DNA of 64,000 nucleotides, from assembly GCA_007859835.1 (NCBI GenBank), contig SJPJ01000002.1:328744-392743 (forward strand). The letters run 5' to 3'. A model generated the notes under the pieces. It did no database searches. It was not told where the DNA came from and saw nothing but the letters and a program-made list of their open reading frames with translations. Below are positions 62,792 through 64,000 of the stretch, one piece after another. Numbering within the stretch: position 1 is the first letter of the stretch; each line of letters begins with the position of its first letter. The position numbers and the translations under genes are program-made. This stretch comes from Novipirellula herctigrandis (GTDB lineage Bacteria; Planctomycetota; Planctomycetia; Pirellulales; Pirellulaceae).

Positions 62792-63580
62792 ATGAAGATT
62801 TTGCTACCGCTCCCAGTGCTCGCAACTCTAACGTTATTGGGAACTCTAACGGGCGTTGTGTCGGCTGCGGAGTCCGTTGACGAGTTGCCCACGCCTCCGG
62901 ATGACAAATCATTAACGCTAAAATGGCACGATGAATTCGACGGCGACCAACTCGATGCAACCAAGTGGGAAGCACGACCCGATGGCAAACGGAAAGGGGG
63001 TTGGTGGAGTCCAAGAGCGATTTCATTGAACGGAGAAGGCCATCTTGCCATCACGACATTCTCGGACAATGGCAAACCCACTACCGGTTGCGTTTGGACC
63101 AAAGGTAAATTCGAGCATTCGTTCGGATACTACGTCGCACGAGTAAAATTCCAAAATCAGCCAGGGCACTGGTCTGCATTCTGGATCAATGGCAATGGTA
63201 TTGGAACGGTTGGCGATGATGGCCGGGACGGCACGGAAATCGACATCATGGAAAAGCCATGGCTCGATGACCGAGTTCAACACACATTGCATTGGGATGG
63301 CTACGGCGATCACCACAAATCAAAAGGCAATGTCGTCAAGGTGCCTGACGTAATGAATGGCTGGCACACGTTCGGTTTGCTTTGGCTTCCTGAGGAATAC
63401 ATTTTCTACGTTGATGGAAAGGAAACATGGCGAACCAACGCAGGTGGCGTTTGCCAAGTACCCCAATACATGCTGCTGAGCGATGAAGTCGGATCATGGG
63501 GAGGGGACATCAGCGAGGCCAAACTGCCAGATCAATTTTTGGTGGATTACGTGCGTGTCTACGATCTGGTGGAAAAATGA
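62792..63580 (+). CDS. Secreted glycoside hydrolase family 16
   Basis: Protein of 262 residues from the second in-frame ATG, chosen because GGAG lies 9 bases upstream; the first ATG at 62777 would add five residues. A signal peptide ends near VVSAAES. The GH16 catalytic motif is EIDIME in DGTEIDIMEKPW, with both nucleophile and acid/base glutamates present. Flanking features are WHDEFDG, GYYVARVKFQNQPGHWSAFW and VDYVRVYDL. Members cut beta-glucans, agar, porphyran or carrageenan; with the sulfatase in the same window, algal polysaccharide use is plausible. Confidence 0.92.
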   Translation: MKILLPLPVLATLTLLGTLTGVVSAAESVDELPTPPDDKSLTLKWHDEFDGDQLDATKWEARPDGKRKGGWWSPRAISLNGEGHLAITTFSDNGKPTTGCVWTKGKFEHSFGYYVARVKFQNQPGHWSAFWINGNGIGTVGDDGRDGTEIDIMEKPWLDDRVQHTLHWDGYGDHHKSKGNVVKVPDVMNGWHTFGLLWLPEEYIFYVDGKETWRTNAGGVCQVPQYMLLSDEVGSWGGDISEAKLPDQFLVDYVRVYDLVEK

Positions 63581-63931
63581 AACTCGCAGTTCGATTTACG
63601 ATCCTTGTCGTGACGCGTAGCAAAGGACATACAAATAGGACCCGACAATGAAATCGCATCGTTACTTAAAATTGAAGAAGATGGCGATTTGCATCGTGCT
63701 GGAGAAGAGATTCAGTACAACGTCAGCGACGGTGCACCTTCGACCGGGCATTGGAGTTTGGGACCGAACCATCGATCACGGAACACGGTTTGCCATCGAC
63801 GGCGGCTCTGTTTTCAATCGCGTGTTCAATATGGCAGAACGACGGGGACTTAGTTTTCCCGATCAATAATCGGACATGCCATTGCTACATCAGGCAAGTC
63901 AAACCAGACACTTGCTAAGACGCAGAATCGA
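63581..63931 (+). other. Intergenic region with possible gene remnant
   Basis: About 350 bases. Protein-like stretches appear in successive plus-strand frames (GPDNEIASLLKIEEDGDLHR in one, TFDRALEFGTEPSITEHGLP in another), as if a short gene has been frameshifted. A 73-codon frame at 63648-63869 also exists but its product is not recognisable. None is convincing enough to call a gene. Confidence 0.35.
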
Positions 63932-64000
63932 TCATTTTTTTGGCGTCTTCAACCACGTGGCCACCGTGGCTTCCTCGGCCGTATCATATCCGGGTATGAA
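63932..64000 (-). CDS. 3' end of a gene entering from the right (partial)
   Basis: A minus-strand frame is open from the right edge to a TGA at 63932-63934 and reads FIPGYDTAEEATVATWLKT before the stop. Only 22 codons are inside the window, so neither the product nor even its reality can be settled; the composition is protein-like. Confidence 0.4.
   Translation of the reverse strand, partial: FIPGYDTAEEATVATWLKTPKK

Noticed and set aside
63648-63869. 73-codon plus-strand gene
   Set aside because: Product has no recognisable pattern and protein-like stretches occur in the other two frames, so it is treated as a possible remnant.

Overview
This 64 kb window looks like chromosomal DNA of a planctomycete, most likely of the Pirellulaceae (Rhodopirellula/Rubripirellula-like). 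The grounds are the gene families seen together: a DUF1559-type protein, a DUF1570 protein, a DUF1080 sugar hydrolase, a formylglycine sulfatase, long DUF11 and VWA/STN secreted proteins, a GYF_2 protein, a Minf_1886-type protein and methenyl-H4MPT cyclohydrolase. No rRNA, tRNA, CRISPR array, insertion sequence or prophage was recognised. Genes lie on both strands, are tightly packed, and many are coupled by 4-bp ATGA/GTGA overlaps.

Layout. 1-3.8 kb: 3'-truncated VWA protein that runs off the left edge. 4.2-5.8 kb: def-fmt (formyl-methionine handling). 5.9-9.4 kb: overlapping operon of mch, a RimK-like ATP-grasp ligase and an OleC-type AMP ligase. 9.5-17.3 kb: DUF1559 protein, a ketoacyl-synthase homologue whose catalytic Cys is replaced, a secretin-like secreted protein, a DUF1080 protein and a sulfatase. 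17.3-21.0 kb: FMN-binding protein coupled to a NapH-NapG fusion, probably an extracytosolic electron-transfer module. 21.3-31.0 kb: glycosyltransferase, a broken corA, DUF1570 protein, GltS-type transporter and a large DUF11 protein. 31.2-35.1 kb: TPR protein, then recO-bamD-lptE-folP, every junction overlapping. 35.2-38.3 kb: DUF1801, DUF3472 and PEP-CTERM proteins.

38.7-44.9 kb is the most unusual region: a LuxR-type regulator, an intergenic region with repeated CCTGACA half-sites, then three related small secreted beta-rich proteins, a short lipoprotein secretin and a multidomain beta-sandwich protein reminiscent of pilus chaperones. The first small protein is followed by its own hairpin terminator, as expected for an abundant major subunit. 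I propose that this is a secretin-dependent surface fibre or appendage system.

45-64 kb: secreted beta-propeller-like protein; Minf_1886/exported methyltransferase/nucleoside symporter operon; histidine kinase-response regulator-P-type ATPase operon; AMMECR1 protein; zinc-ribbon/GYF protein; LOG-family protein overlapping an AlkA-like glycosylase; a small protein that is recognisably a degenerate SecA nucleotide-binding domain 2; PH-like membrane protein, Tat-type phosphoesterase, TfoX C-terminal protein, polysaccharide-deacetylase-like protein and a GH16 hydrolase. A further theme is the many short tandem repeats (9-19 bp), nearly all with a period that is a multiple of three and lying inside genes, often at the N-terminus or signal-peptide boundary.
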